Assembly (NCBI GenBank): GCA_019234295.1
Contig: JAFALK010000045.1
Location: forward strand, 25,417-89,416
DNA from: Roseateles sp.
GTDB lineage: Bacteria; Pseudomonadota; Gammaproteobacteria; Burkholderiales; Burkholderiaceae_C
Length of the DNA: 64,000 nucleotides
Direction of reading: 5' to 3'
Part shown: piece by piece, positions 9,188-17,646 of the stretch
Position numbering within the stretch: position 1 is the first letter of the stretch
Layout: each line of letters opens with the position of its first letter
The notes under the pieces: generated by a model
The model's database searches: none
What the model was told of the DNA's origin: nothing
What the model saw: only the letters and a program-made list of their open reading frames with translations
Made by a program: the position numbers and the translations under genes

Positions 9188-11242
9188 ATGCCCGAGGCCA
9201 AGCCGCCAGTCCCGAACAAGCCCAAGTCCGCGCCGCAGAAGGCCATGGAGAAGCTGGGCCTGCTGCGCGACATCGACCTGGCCCTGCACCTTCCGCTGCG
9301 CTACGAAGACGAGACCCGCATCGATCCGATCGCGGCCGCGCGCGAAGGGCAGACAGTGCAGATCGAAGGCGTGGTCACCGAGAGCCGTGTGGAACTGCGC
9401 AACCGCCGCCAGCTGCTGGTCACGGTCGAAGATGCGAGTGGCGAATTGCTGCTGCGCTTTCTGAATTTCTACCCCTCGCAGCAAAAGCAGATGGCGCCGG
9501 GCCAGCGCCTGCGTGTGCGTGGCGAGCTGCGTGGAGGCTTCTTCGGGCGCGAGATGGTGCACCCCACCGTCAAGCCGGTGAACGAAGACACGCCGCTGGC
9601 GACCTCGCTGACGCCGGTCTACCCTGCCAGCGCCGGTCTGCCCCAGGCCTATCTGCGCAAGGCCGTGGCAGCAGGCCTGGCGCGCGCGCCGCTGGCCGAG
9701 GTGTTGCCCGTGGGCAGCCTGCCCCCCGGCCTGCCCACGCTGCGCGAGGCGCTGAACTTCCTCCATCACCCGCCACCGCGCGTGGCCCTGGCAACGCTCG
9801 AGGACCACAGCCATCCGGCTTGGCAGCGGCTCAAGTTTGAGGAGCTGCTGGCCCAGCAGATCAGCCAGCTGCGCGCGCGTCGCGAGCGGGCCGACCTGTG
9901 CGCGCCGGCCCTGCGCGCCGCGCCCGGCGGCCTTCACGAGAAGCTGCTTGCCGTGCTGCCCTTTGGCCTGACCCGTGCGCAGCAGCGCGTCTGCGAGGAG
10001 ATCGCGCAGGACCTGGCCAAGCCCGCGCCCATGCACCGCCTGCTCCAGGGCGACGTGGGCTCGGGCAAAACCGTCGTCGCGGCGCTGGCCGCGGCCGTGG
10101 CCATCGACGCCGGTTGGCAATGCGCGCTGATGGCGCCCACCGAGATCTTGGCCGAGCAGCATTTCCGCAAGCTCGTGCAATGGCTGGAGCCGCTGGGGGT
10201 GAAGGTGGCCTGGCTGACCGGCAGCGTCAAGGGCAAAACGCGGCAGAAGATGCTCGACGCGGCGGCCGATGGCTCCGCCCAGCTCGTACTCGGCACCCAC
10301 GCGGTCATCGAGGACAAGGTGCAGTTCGCCCGCCTGGGCCTGGCCATCATCGACGAGCAGCATCGCTTCGGCGTGGCGCAGCGGCTGGCCTTGCGCAAGA
10401 AGCTCGCCTCGCAAGCCTTGGAGCCGCATCTGCTGATGATGAGCGCCACGCCGATCCCGCGCACCTTGGCGATGACGTATTTCGCGGACCTGGAGGTCAG
10501 CACCATCGACGAGCTGCCGCCCGGGCGCTCGCCCATCGTCACCAAGGTCTTCGCCGACGACAAGCGCGCCAGCGTCATCGCGCGCATCCGCGACGAGGTG
10601 GAGAAGGGCGCCCAGGTCTACTGGGTCTGCCCGCTGATCGAGGAGAGTGAGGCGCTCGACCTCAAGAACGCGACCGAGACGCATGCGGAGCTGACGGCGC
10701 ATTTGAGCGGCCACAGGGTGGGCCTGCTGCATGGCCGCATGCCCGCGGCCGAAAAAGCCGCGGTGATGTCGTTGTTCAGCCAGAACCAGATGAGCGTGCT
10801 CGTCGCGACCACTGTGATCGAGGTTGGCGTGGACGTGCCCAATGCGAGCCTGATGGTGATCGAGCATGCCGAGCGCTTCGGCCTGGCCCAGCTGCACCAG
10901 CTGCGCGGCCGCGTGGGCCGCGGCGCCAAGGCCAGCGTGTGCGTGCTGGTCTACACCGGCCCGCTCTCGCCCACGGGCAAGGACCGGCTGCGTGCCATGG
11001 CCGAGACGACCGACGGCTTCGAGATCGCCCGCCGCGACCTCGAGATTCGCGGTCCTGGCGAGTTCATGGGCGCGCGCCAAAGCGGCGCGGAGCTGCTGCG
11101 CTTCGCCGACCTGCAGGAGGACTCGGCCCTGCTCAAGGCCGCGCGCGATCTAGCGCCCCGCCTGCTGGAGCGGGATGCGGGGGCGGCCGAGCGGCATGTC
11201 GAGCGCTGGCTCGGGACGAAGGCGGAGTTCTTGAAAGCCTAG
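9188..11242 (+). CDS. recG: ATP-dependent DNA helicase RecG
   Basis: RecG is a double-stranded DNA translocase that regresses stalled forks and processes branched DNA. At 684 residues it has family length. An N-terminal wedge/OB domain (about 1-250) is followed by the two SF2 helicase domains, with GDVGSGKTVVA (Walker A), IIDEQHRFGVAQR (DEQH box), MSATPIPRTLAMT (motif III) and the RGRVGRG segment of motif VI. The ATG at 9188 follows the PEP-CTERM terminator. The stop codon shares a CTAG palindrome with the stop of the convergent cytochrome gene. Confidence 0.97.
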   Translation: MPEAKPPVPNKPKSAPQKAMEKLGLLRDIDLALHLPLRYEDETRIDPIAAAREGQTVQIEGVVTESRVELRNRRQLLVTVEDASGELLLRFLNFYPSQQKQMAPGQRLRVRGELRGGFFGREMVHPTVKPVNEDTPLATSLTPVYPASAGLPQAYLRKAVAAGLARAPLAEVLPVGSLPPGLPTLREALNFLHHPPPRVALATLEDHSHPAWQRLKFEELLAQQISQLRARRERADLCAPALRAAPGGLHEKLLAVLPFGLTRAQQRVCEEIAQDLAKPAPMHRLLQGDVGSGKTVVAALAAAVAIDAGWQCALMAPTEILAEQHFRKLVQWLEPLGVKVAWLTGSVKGKTRQKMLDAAADGSAQLVLGTHAVIEDKVQFARLGLAIIDEQHRFGVAQRLALRKKLASQALEPHLLMMSATPIPRTLAMTYFADLEVSTIDELPPGRSPIVTKVFADDKRASVIARIRDEVEKGAQVYWVCPLIEESEALDLKNATETHAELTAHLSGHRVGLLHGRMPAAEKAAVMSLFSQNQMSVLVATTVIEVGVDVPNASLMVIEHAERFGLAQLHQLRGRVGRGAKASVCVLVYTGPLSPTGKDRLRAMAETTDGFEIARRDLEIRGPGEFMGARQSGAELLRFADLQEDSALLKAARDLAPRLLERDAGAAERHVERWLGTKAEFLKA

Positions 11243-12360
11243 CGGCAAGCTTCAACGGGAGGCCGGCCGCGCGCATAGCCGTCGTTGAGGGTGGCTAGGA
11301 AGCAAGCGACGTCGTGCAGGTCCTGCGCGCTCAGGCCCGGTGCCAGCGGGATGACGTTGCTGCGGTAGGCGGCCGGCAGGTCGTCGAACTTTTCTGCGGG
11401 ATACCAGCGCGCCGACTCGCTGTCGCGCGAGGCATAGAAATCAAGCACCTGCGCCAGGCTCGTCATCTTGCCGTTGTGGAAGTAGACGGGCCGGCGCGCG
11501 ATGTTGCGCAGGCTCGGCGTGCGGAACAAGCCGCAGAGCTCGGTGCGCGCGGCGAGCTCGGGCCGTTGGCACAGGCCAAGGTCGAAGGACTGCGGATTGG
11601 CATTGGCCGGGATGGCGGCATTGCGCGCCACGCCCACAGCGGCGTAGCCGAAGTCGGTGAATAGCGGCGGCTTGCCATCGGCCCCGGGCCGGCTCGTGTG
11701 GCAGCTTGCGCAGTTGCCGCGCTTGGGGTCCTCGAAGGCCTGGAGGCCGCGCGCTTCCGCGGCGCTGAGACGCTCGTGGCCGGCGAGCACCGCGTCGTAC
11801 TTGCTGTCGTAGGGATGGAAGCGCGGATCTTCAAGCTGGAAGGCCTGCAGGGCCTCGGCGATCTGCTGCACCGTGGTGGCCGCATCGGACTCGCCGTAGA
11901 CGGCCTTGAACTCGCTGGCGTAGACGCCCTGGTGCACCTTGCGGGCGACGGTCTCGGCATCGCCGGCGTCGAGCTCGCGCGCGCCGAACAGGGGCAGCAG
12001 GGCCTGGGCGGCGAGGGTGTCGGCGCGGCCGTCGAGCATGAGGCCGCCGCGCAGGCGCACGGCGTCGAAAGGGGGCTGCCGTTCGAGGTAGCGGATCGAC
12101 GGGGCGGCGCGCAGGCCGAAGAGCTGCTCGAAGGCGCCGCCGACCTGTACCGGCTGTGCGTTCGGCGGGCCATGGCTGAAGGCGGGATCGTGGCATGTGG
12201 CGCAGGACATGCGGCCCGAGCCCGAGAGCGTGCGGTCCTCGAAGATGCGCGCGCCCAGGGCTGCCTGCGGGCTCAGCGGCGAGACGGGCGCGCGCGCACT
12301 GCCTCCGCCACAAGAAACATTGAGAAGCAATAGCAGGAGGACAAGGGCCAAGCGCAACAT
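11239..12360 (-). CDS. Di-heme cytochrome c peroxidase / MauG-family lipoprotein-like protein
   Basis: A 373-residue exported protein with two c-type haem sites, CATCH (residues 53-57) and CASCH (217-221), in the spacing of bacterial cytochrome c peroxidases and MauG. The N-terminus is a hydrophobic signal ending LLNVSCGGG; Cys17 could be lipidated, although the residue at -3 is not the usual Leu. It may reduce peroxide or oxidise a protein partner in the periplasm; the substrate is not evident. Its promoter must lie in the 50 bp shared with the divergent lipoprotein gene at 12411. Confidence 0.85.
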   Translation of the reverse strand: MLRLALVLLLLLLNVSCGGGSARAPVSPLSPQAALGARIFEDRTLSGSGRMSCATCHDPAFSHGPPNAQPVQVGGAFEQLFGLRAAPSIRYLERQPPFDAVRLRGGLMLDGRADTLAAQALLPLFGARELDAGDAETVARKVHQGVYASEFKAVYGESDAATTVQQIAEALQAFQLEDPRFHPYDSKYDAVLAGHERLSAAEARGLQAFEDPKRGNCASCHTSRPGADGKPPLFTDFGYAAVGVARNAAIPANANPQSFDLGLCQRPELAARTELCGLFRTPSLRNIARRPVYFHNGKMTSLAQVLDFYASRDSESARWYPAEKFDDLPAAYRSNVIPLAPGLSAQDLHDVACFLATLNDGYARGRPPVEACR

Positions 12361-12410
12361 CAGCCGGCGATGCTACGCTGGCTTTCATCGACCACGGATG
12401 CCCACGATTC

Positions 12411-13994
12411 ATGACGACTCGACGTGACCTGCTGCGCTATGGCGTGCCGATCCTTCTGACGGGCTGCGGAGGCGGCGGTGCGCCGAGCCCGGCGCCCTCG
12501 CCTGCACCCGCGCCTGCACCGGTCCCCACGCCCGTCCCCGGTCCACCGCTGTGGAGCGGCTACGCGGGCAGCGCCCAGCACCAGGCGATCAGCGGCGTGG
12601 CCACGCAGGCACTGGCGCGCGTGCTCTGGACCACGCCCGTCGACCTGGCTCCGCCCTATCGTGCCGGCGGTGAGCTGCTGATCCATTACGGCTCGCCGGC
12701 CATCACGGCCACGGGCACGGTGTTGCTGCCCGTGCGCACGGGCTCGGGCAATGGCGTTCGCCTCGAGGCGCGCGTCGGCACCACGGGCGCACTTCTGTGG
12801 CAGCAGGACAGCGCCTATGTGCTGCCGACCTCGAGCTGGACGCCATCCTGCAGCGTGGCAGTGGACGCGAACAACCGCGTCTACTTCCCCGAATCCGGCG
12901 GCCGACTCCTGCGCCGCGATGCGGCCGACAGTGCCACGGGCACGCTGGTGCGCCTATGCTTCTACGGTGACGCGGTCTACGCCGCCGATGCCGCCGGGCT
13001 CGATGCCGCCGTCCAGGTCTGCACGCCGCTGACGGTTGGCGCCGACGGGTCCGTGTATTTCGGTTTCATGGCGACGCCGACCAACTCGGCCAACGTGCGC
13101 AGCGGCTTCGTGCGCATCGCAGCCGACGGCAGTGGCACGTGGGTCGGCGCCACTGCCGTGGCCGCGCCCATAGGCGCCTTCGACAAGCCCGCCATGAACG
13201 CGGCGCCCGCGCTGTCCGCGGACGGCCTCACGCTGTACGTGGCCGTCAACACGCAGCCCGACGGTACAGGCCTGCAGAACGGCGCCATCCTCGCGCTGGA
13301 CGCCGCCACCCTGGCCTTGAAGCAGGGCCGCACCCTGCGCGAGCCCAGCGCGGGTGCGCTGGCCTACGTGACCGACAGCTCCACCGCCTCGCCCCTGGTC
13401 GGACCCGACGGAGACGTCTACTACGGCGTGCTCCAGAACGTGCGCAACGATCACAACGGCCGCGGCTGGCTGCTGCATTTCGATGCCGGCCTGACGATGG
13501 ACAAGACGCCCGGCTCCTTCGGCTGGGATGACACGCCCTCGGTGGTGGCCGCGTCGCTGGTCTCTTCGTACACAGGCAGCTCGAGCTACTTGCTGCTGTC
13601 CAAGTACAACAACTACTACGGCGCGGGCACCGGCGACGGCCAGAACAAAATGGCCGTGCTCGACCCGAATGCGGCGCAGCCCGACTTCATCACGCCGGGC
13701 GTGCAGGTCATGAAAGAGGTGATCACGGTCCTTGGCCCCACGCCCGACCCGACCACGCCGGGAGGCGTGCACGAATGGTGCGTGAATACGGCCGCGGTGG
13801 ATCCGGCCACTGCCTCCGTGCTGATGAACAGCGAGGACGGGGTGCTGTATGGCTGGGACTTGCGCGCGAACCGCCTGAGTGAGAGCCTGCGCCTGAACGC
13901 CGGCCTCGGGCAGGCCTACACGCCGACGGTGGTCGGCCGGGGCGGCATCGTCTATGCGATCAACAACGCCACCCTGAACGCTGCGGGATCCTAG
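12411..13994 (+). CDS. Beta-propeller-like lipoprotein with proline-rich linker
   Basis: A 527-residue exported protein. Residues 1-18 have an RR motif and a lipobox-like ILLTGC, then a Gly run and a Pro/Ala linker (PSPAPAPAPVP-type repeats). The rest contains repeated short strands such as VYFPESGGRLLRRD, VYFGF, LYVAVNTQPDGTG and GVLYGWD, resembling PQQ- or WD-type propeller blades. I do not recognise a specific family. It is divergent from the diheme peroxidase and convergent with the cyclophilin lipoprotein, so an envelope location is likely for all three. Confidence 0.6.
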   Translation: MTTRRDLLRYGVPILLTGCGGGGAPSPAPSPAPAPAPVPTPVPGPPLWSGYAGSAQHQAISGVATQALARVLWTTPVDLAPPYRAGGELLIHYGSPAITATGTVLLPVRTGSGNGVRLEARVGTTGALLWQQDSAYVLPTSSWTPSCSVAVDANNRVYFPESGGRLLRRDAADSATGTLVRLCFYGDAVYAADAAGLDAAVQVCTPLTVGADGSVYFGFMATPTNSANVRSGFVRIAADGSGTWVGATAVAAPIGAFDKPAMNAAPALSADGLTLYVAVNTQPDGTGLQNGAILALDAATLALKQGRTLREPSAGALAYVTDSSTASPLVGPDGDVYYGVLQNVRNDHNGRGWLLHFDAGLTMDKTPGSFGWDDTPSVVAASLVSSYTGSSSYLLLSKYNNYYGAGTGDGQNKMAVLDPNAAQPDFITPGVQVMKEVITVLGPTPDPTTPGGVHEWCVNTAAVDPATASVLMNSEDGVLYGWDLRANRLSESLRLNAGLGQAYTPTVVGRGGIVYAINNATLNAAGS

Positions 13995-13996
13995 CC

Positions 13997-14704
13997 TTAC
14001 TTCATCCGCTTGGCCCAGTACAGCAGGACCTCAGTGGCCGGCGTGTCGGCCACGCCGCTGAGCTCGGGCTCGACGTTGATCTTGGCGATGGTGTTCAGGC
14101 TCGTTGTCGTGATGACCTTGCCGAACACGGCGTAGCCGGGGTTGGCCGCGTTGACGTAGTCGAGGCTCGTGTTGTCCACGGTGTTGAAGTAGAACTGGCT
14201 GGTGGCCGAGTTCGGATCGCTCGTGCGCGCCATGGCGATGGTGCCGCGCAGATTGCTCAGGCCGTTGTTGCTCTCCAGCGCGATAGCCGCGTAGGACGGG
14301 TTCTTGGCCACGGAGCCGGTGATGTAGCCGCCGCCTTGCACGACGAAGTTGTAGACCACGCGGTGGAAGATCGTGTTGCTGTAGAAGCCGTCGTCCACGT
14401 ACTTCATGAAGTTGGCCACCGTGGCTGGGGCCTTGCTTGCGTACAGCTCGACGACGAGCTCGCCGTCCGAGGTCAGCATGCACACGACGTTGCTGGCGGT
14501 GCTCGCCGCGGCCGCAGCCGTGCCCTCAGCCGAGCAGGAGTTGGTGGGAGCCGTTGTGACGGGATTGGGCTTGGCCGTCGCGGTTGTGCTGGTACCGCTC
14601 GACGAATTGTCGGAGGAGCTGCCGCCGCCGCCGCAGGCGCTCAGGGACAGGGAGGCCGCCACCAGGATCGGGAGTGCGGCGAAAGAGGGCTTCGTAGACT
14701 TCAT
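13997..14704 (-). CDS. Cyclophilin-type peptidyl-prolyl isomerase, lipoprotein
   Basis: A 235-residue protein. The first 24 residues form a signal with lipobox LSLSAC followed by GGGGSSS and a Ser/Thr linker. Residues about 70-230 are a cyclophilin domain: GELVVELYASKAPATVANFMKY-like opening, IFHRVVYNFVVQGGG with the catalytic Arg, and FYFNTVDN. It should assist folding of exported proteins. I use the ATG at 14704; a TTG 33 bases further upstream is open but would spoil the signal peptide. Converges with the beta-propeller gene two bases away. Confidence 0.88.
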   Translation of the reverse strand: MKSTKPSFAALPILVAASLSLSACGGGGSSSDNSSSGTSTTATAKPNPVTTAPTNSCSAEGTAAAAASTASNVVCMLTSDGELVVELYASKAPATVANFMKYVDDGFYSNTIFHRVVYNFVVQGGGYITGSVAKNPSYAAIALESNNGLSNLRGTIAMARTSDPNSATSQFYFNTVDNTSLDYVNAANPGYAVFGKVITTTSLNTIAKINVEPELSGVADTPATEVLLYWAKRMK

Positions 14705-14787
14705 GGCAAGGGAGACTCGTGGCCGAAAAAGCCGCAAGACTACAGCAAGCCTGTGAAGTTGCTCATTACGCTTGAAACCGTAGATTG

Positions 14788-15615
14788 CTACAGCTCGAAA
14801 TTGTCGATCAGCCGCGTCTTGCCCAGCTTGGCGGCGCCCAGGGCCACGAGGGCGTCGCCCTCGACCGCCGGGCCCAGGTCGTGCTGCCGGCGCAGGGTCA
14901 TGTAGTCGACCTGCCAGCCGTGATCTGCGAGCCGCTGGGCGGCCACGGCCTCGAGCGCGGCGAGATCGCGCTGGCCGGCCTGCCAGCCGGCAATCAGCTG
15001 CCTGAGCGTGCGCGGAAGGCGCAGCGCCTCTTCTTTCTCCTCGGCCGAGAGATAGCCGTTGCGTGAGGAGAGGGCCAGGCCCTCGGGGCTGCGCGTGGTC
15101 TCGCCGCCGAGGATGGTGATGGGCAGGCCCATCTGCACCACCATGCGGCGGATCACCATCAGCTGCTGGTAGTCCTTCTTGCCGAAGGCGGCCACGGCGG
15201 GCTGGACGATGTTGAAGAGCTTGTGCACCACCGTGCTCACGCCGATGAAGAAGCCGGGCCGGAAGTGCCCCTCCAGGATGTCGGCCAGCTCCGCCGGTGG
15301 GTGGACCTTGAAGCCCTGAGGCTCAGGGTAGAGCTCGCCCTCAGAGGGCGCGAAGACGATGTCGCAGCCCGCGCCCTCGAGCAGCTCGCAATCGCGGGTC
15401 AGCGTGCGCGGGTACTGGTTGAAGTCCTCGTGCGGCAGGAATTGCAGGCGGTTGACGAAGATGCTGGAGACGACCGGCCCGTTCGTGGCCTGCTTGACCT
15501 GGCGGACCAGGGTCAGGTGCCCGTCATGCAGATTGCCCATGGTGGGCACGAAGCCCACGCCGCTCTTGCCCGCGAGGGCGGCGCGCAGCTCGGCGACGGT
15601 GTGGAGGACCTGCAT
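14788..15615 (-). CDS. panC: Pantothenate synthetase
   Basis: PanC condenses pantoate with beta-alanine using ATP, the last step to vitamin B5. It is 275 residues and starts [18 protein letters not shown], with the HxGH nucleotidylation motif (HDGH). The later SSRNGYLS segment matches the family's KMSKS-equivalent loop. The start codon lies two bases after the panB stop, so panB-panC is an operon. Confidence 0.97.
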   Translation of the reverse strand: MQVLHTVAELRAALAGKSGVGFVPTMGNLHDGHLTLVRQVKQATNGPVVSSIFVNRLQFLPHEDFNQYPRTLTRDCELLEGAGCDIVFAPSEGELYPEPQGFKVHPPAELADILEGHFRPGFFIGVSTVVHKLFNIVQPAVAAFGKKDYQQLMVIRRMVVQMGLPITILGGETTRSPEGLALSSRNGYLSAEEKEEALRLPRTLRQLIAGWQAGQRDLAALEAVAAQRLADHGWQVDYMTLRRQHDLGPAVEGDALVALGAAKLGKTRLIDNFEL

Positions 15616-15617
15616 CG

Positions 15618-16424
15618 TCAGAAGCCGTGGACGGCGTCAACGGGGAAGGTGCCGGCTTTGACCTCTTGCACATAGCGGGCCACGGCCTCCTGGATGCTGG
15701 CGCTGCCTTGCATGAAGTTGCGCACGAAGCGCGGATGGCGGCCGTGGCTGATGCCCAGCATGTCGTGCAGCACCAGCACCTGTCCCGAGCAGCCGACGCC
15801 CGCACCGATGCCGATCACGGGGACGGACAGGCTCTCCGTGATTTCCTTGGCCAGCGCGGACGGCACCATCTCGAGCACGAGCATCTGCGCGCCGGCTTCC
15901 ACCAGTTCCTTGGCATGGCGCTTGAGCAGAGCCGCGCCGGCCTCGCTGCGACCCTGCACCTTGAAGCCGCCCAGGGCCGTGACCGTCTGGGGCGTGAAGC
16001 CCAGATGGCCGCACACGGGAATGCCGCGCTCGGTCAAGAAGTGCACGGTCTCGTTGACCCAGCCGCCGCCCTCGAGCTTGACCATGTGGGCGCCGAGCTT
16101 GAAGAGCTGGGCCGCGTTGCGCCAGGCCTCTTCCTTGGAGGCGTGATAGCTGTCGAAGGGCAGGTCGCCGACGATCCAGGCGTGGGTATTGCCGCGTGCC
16201 ACGCTGCGTGTGTGATAGAGCATGGAGTCCATGGACACGGCCACGGTGGACTCAGCGCCGTGCAGCACGTTGCCCAGCGAATCGCCGATCAGCATCACAT
16301 CGACACCGGCCTCGTCCAGCACATGGGCGAAGCTCGCGTCATAGCAGGTGAGCATGGCGATCTTCTCGCGGCGCGCGTGCATGTCGAGCAGGCGCTGCAG
16401 GTTCATGGGCTTGCGTTCAGTCAT
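15618..16424 (-). CDS. panB: 3-methyl-2-oxobutanoate hydroxymethyltransferase
   Basis: PanB adds a hydroxymethyl group from methylene-tetrahydrofolate to alpha-ketoisovalerate, giving ketopantoate. The protein has 268 residues. [31 protein letters not shown] with the Mg-binding Asp, and VKLEGG are visible. The ATG at 16424 is preceded by GGAG with a six-base gap; an upstream TTG at 16436 is a weaker start. First gene of panBC. A 7+7 bp inverted repeat lies 47 bases upstream of it. Confidence 0.97.
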   Translation of the reverse strand: MTERKPMNLQRLLDMHARREKIAMLTCYDASFAHVLDEAGVDVMLIGDSLGNVLHGAESTVAVSMDSMLYHTRSVARGNTHAWIVGDLPFDSYHASKEEAWRNAAQLFKLGAHMVKLEGGGWVNETVHFLTERGIPVCGHLGFTPQTVTALGGFKVQGRSEAGAALLKRHAKELVEAGAQMLVLEMVPSALAKEITESLSVPVIGIGAGVGCSGQVLVLHDMLGISHGRHPRFVRNFMQGSASIQEAVARYVQEVKAGTFPVDAVHGF

Positions 16425-16470
16425 GGCGGTCTCCAAGGCGGCCGAAGTTTAGCCCCGGGCCCATTTCAGT

Positions 16471-16489
16471 GATTCATGGCGGATGAATC
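16471..16489. promoter_or_regulatory. Inverted repeat GATTCAT-N5-ATGAATC upstream of panB
   Basis: Perfect 7-bp arms around a five-base spacer in the 270-bp region between divergent panB and oxyR. The symmetry and position suggest a dimeric regulator site. It does not resemble an OxyR site (ATAG/CTAT half-sites), and I cannot name the protein. Confidence 0.4.
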
Positions 16490-16600
16490 GGGGGGCTTCC
16501 TGGCCGCACCCCCTGGCCGCGCCCCCGGGCCTCTCCCAAGCCGGCCCGCTCCCGGCGCAGGCCGGTCCATCCGGCTTGTGTCCTCGTCCCCTCTGGGACC

Positions 16601-16630
16601 CGAAGCAGCCCGAAGCAGCCCGAAGCAACC
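16601..16630. repeat. 10-bp tandem repeat, three copies (CGAAGCAGCC)
   Basis: Two perfect copies of CGAAGCAGCC are followed by a third with one change (CGAAGCAACC). It lies 65 bases upstream of the oxyR start. Likely a replication-slippage repeat; a regulatory role is not shown. Confidence 0.75.
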
Positions 16631-16694
16631 CACTAGCGTCCAGCGCGGCGGGATTGGGCGAGGGGTTTCACGCCAGGGACGTAGAGTCGGGGTC

Positions 16695-17621
16695 ATGACC
16701 CTGACCGAGTTGCGCTACATCATCGCCCTGGCCCGCGAACGCCATTTCGGCCGCGCGGCGGAGGCCTGCCACGTCTCCCAGCCCACGCTGTCGCAGGCGA
16801 TCAAGAAGCTGGAGGAGGAGCTCGACGTCAAGCTCTTCGAGCGCGGCGGCAGCGAGGTCAGCACCACACCGCTGGGCGAGGAGATCGTGCGCCAGGCCGG
16901 CCGCGTGCTGGAGGAGGCCGGCACGATCAAGGAGATCGCCCGACGCGGCAAGGACCCGCTGGCCGGTCCGCTGCGCCTGGGCGTGATCTACACCATCGGC
17001 CCCTACCTGCTGCCGGCTCTCGTGAAGCGCTGCATCGAGCAGGTGCCGCAGATGCCTCTGATCCTGCAGGAGAACTTCACCGCCCGGCTGCTGGAGATGC
17101 TGCGCGTGGGCGAGATCGACTGCGCCATCCTGGCCGATCCCTTCCCCGATATGGGGCTGGCGCGCGCCGAGCTCTACGACGAGCCCTTCGTGGTGGCCAT
17201 GCCCTCCGGCCATGCGCTCGCTGCGCACGAACGCATCAACAGCGCCGAGCTCAAGAACGAGACCCTGCTGCTGCTCGGCACCGGTCACTGCTTTCGTGAC
17301 CACGTGCTCGAGGTCTGCCCCGAGTACGCCCGCTTCGCGCCCGACGCCGAGGGCCTGCGCAAGAGCTTTGAGGGCAGCTCGCTGGAGACCATCAAACACA
17401 TGGTGGCGGCCGGCATGGGCGTGACGGTGCTGCCCACCCTGGCCGTACCCTCGGCGCCGCAGGAGCATCTGCGCTTCCTGCCCATGGCCGACCCGGTGCC
17501 GACCCGGCGCGTGGTGCTGGTCTGGCGCCGCAGCTTCACGCGCTACGAGGCCATCGCAGCTCTGCGCAACGTGATCTTCGGCTGCGATCTGCCGGGCGTG
17601 AGCTGGGTCGAGGCGGGCTGA
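16695..17621 (+). CDS. oxyR: LysR-family hydrogen peroxide sensor OxyR
   Basis: A 308-residue LysR-type regulator. The N-terminal helix-turn-helix (MTLTELRYIIALARERHFG, SQPTLSQAIKKLEEEL) is followed by a sensor domain containing GHCFRDHVLEVC. Its two cysteines are nine residues apart, exactly as Cys199/Cys208 of E. coli OxyR, so the peroxide-sensing disulfide is conserved. The ATG at 16695 fits the family N-terminus. No peroxidase gene is adjacent; the diheme peroxidase and glutathione peroxidase elsewhere in the window are possible but unproven targets. Confidence 0.95.
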   Translation: MTLTELRYIIALARERHFGRAAEACHVSQPTLSQAIKKLEEELDVKLFERGGSEVSTTPLGEEIVRQAGRVLEEAGTIKEIARRGKDPLAGPLRLGVIYTIGPYLLPALVKRCIEQVPQMPLILQENFTARLLEMLRVGEIDCAILADPFPDMGLARAELYDEPFVVAMPSGHALAAHERINSAELKNETLLLLGTGHCFRDHVLEVCPEYARFAPDAEGLRKSFEGSSLETIKHMVAAGMGVTVLPTLAVPSAPQEHLRFLPMADPVPTRRVVLVWRRSFTRYEAIAALRNVIFGCDLPGVSWVEAG

Positions 17622-17646
17622 GCACGCCCGTGCCGTTTCAAGCGCC

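Noticed and set aside
8219..11080. 953-codon minus-strand frame covering recG and the PEP-CTERM gene
   Set aside because: It is antisense to two well-supported genes and crosses a terminator; composition is that of a high-GC shadow frame.
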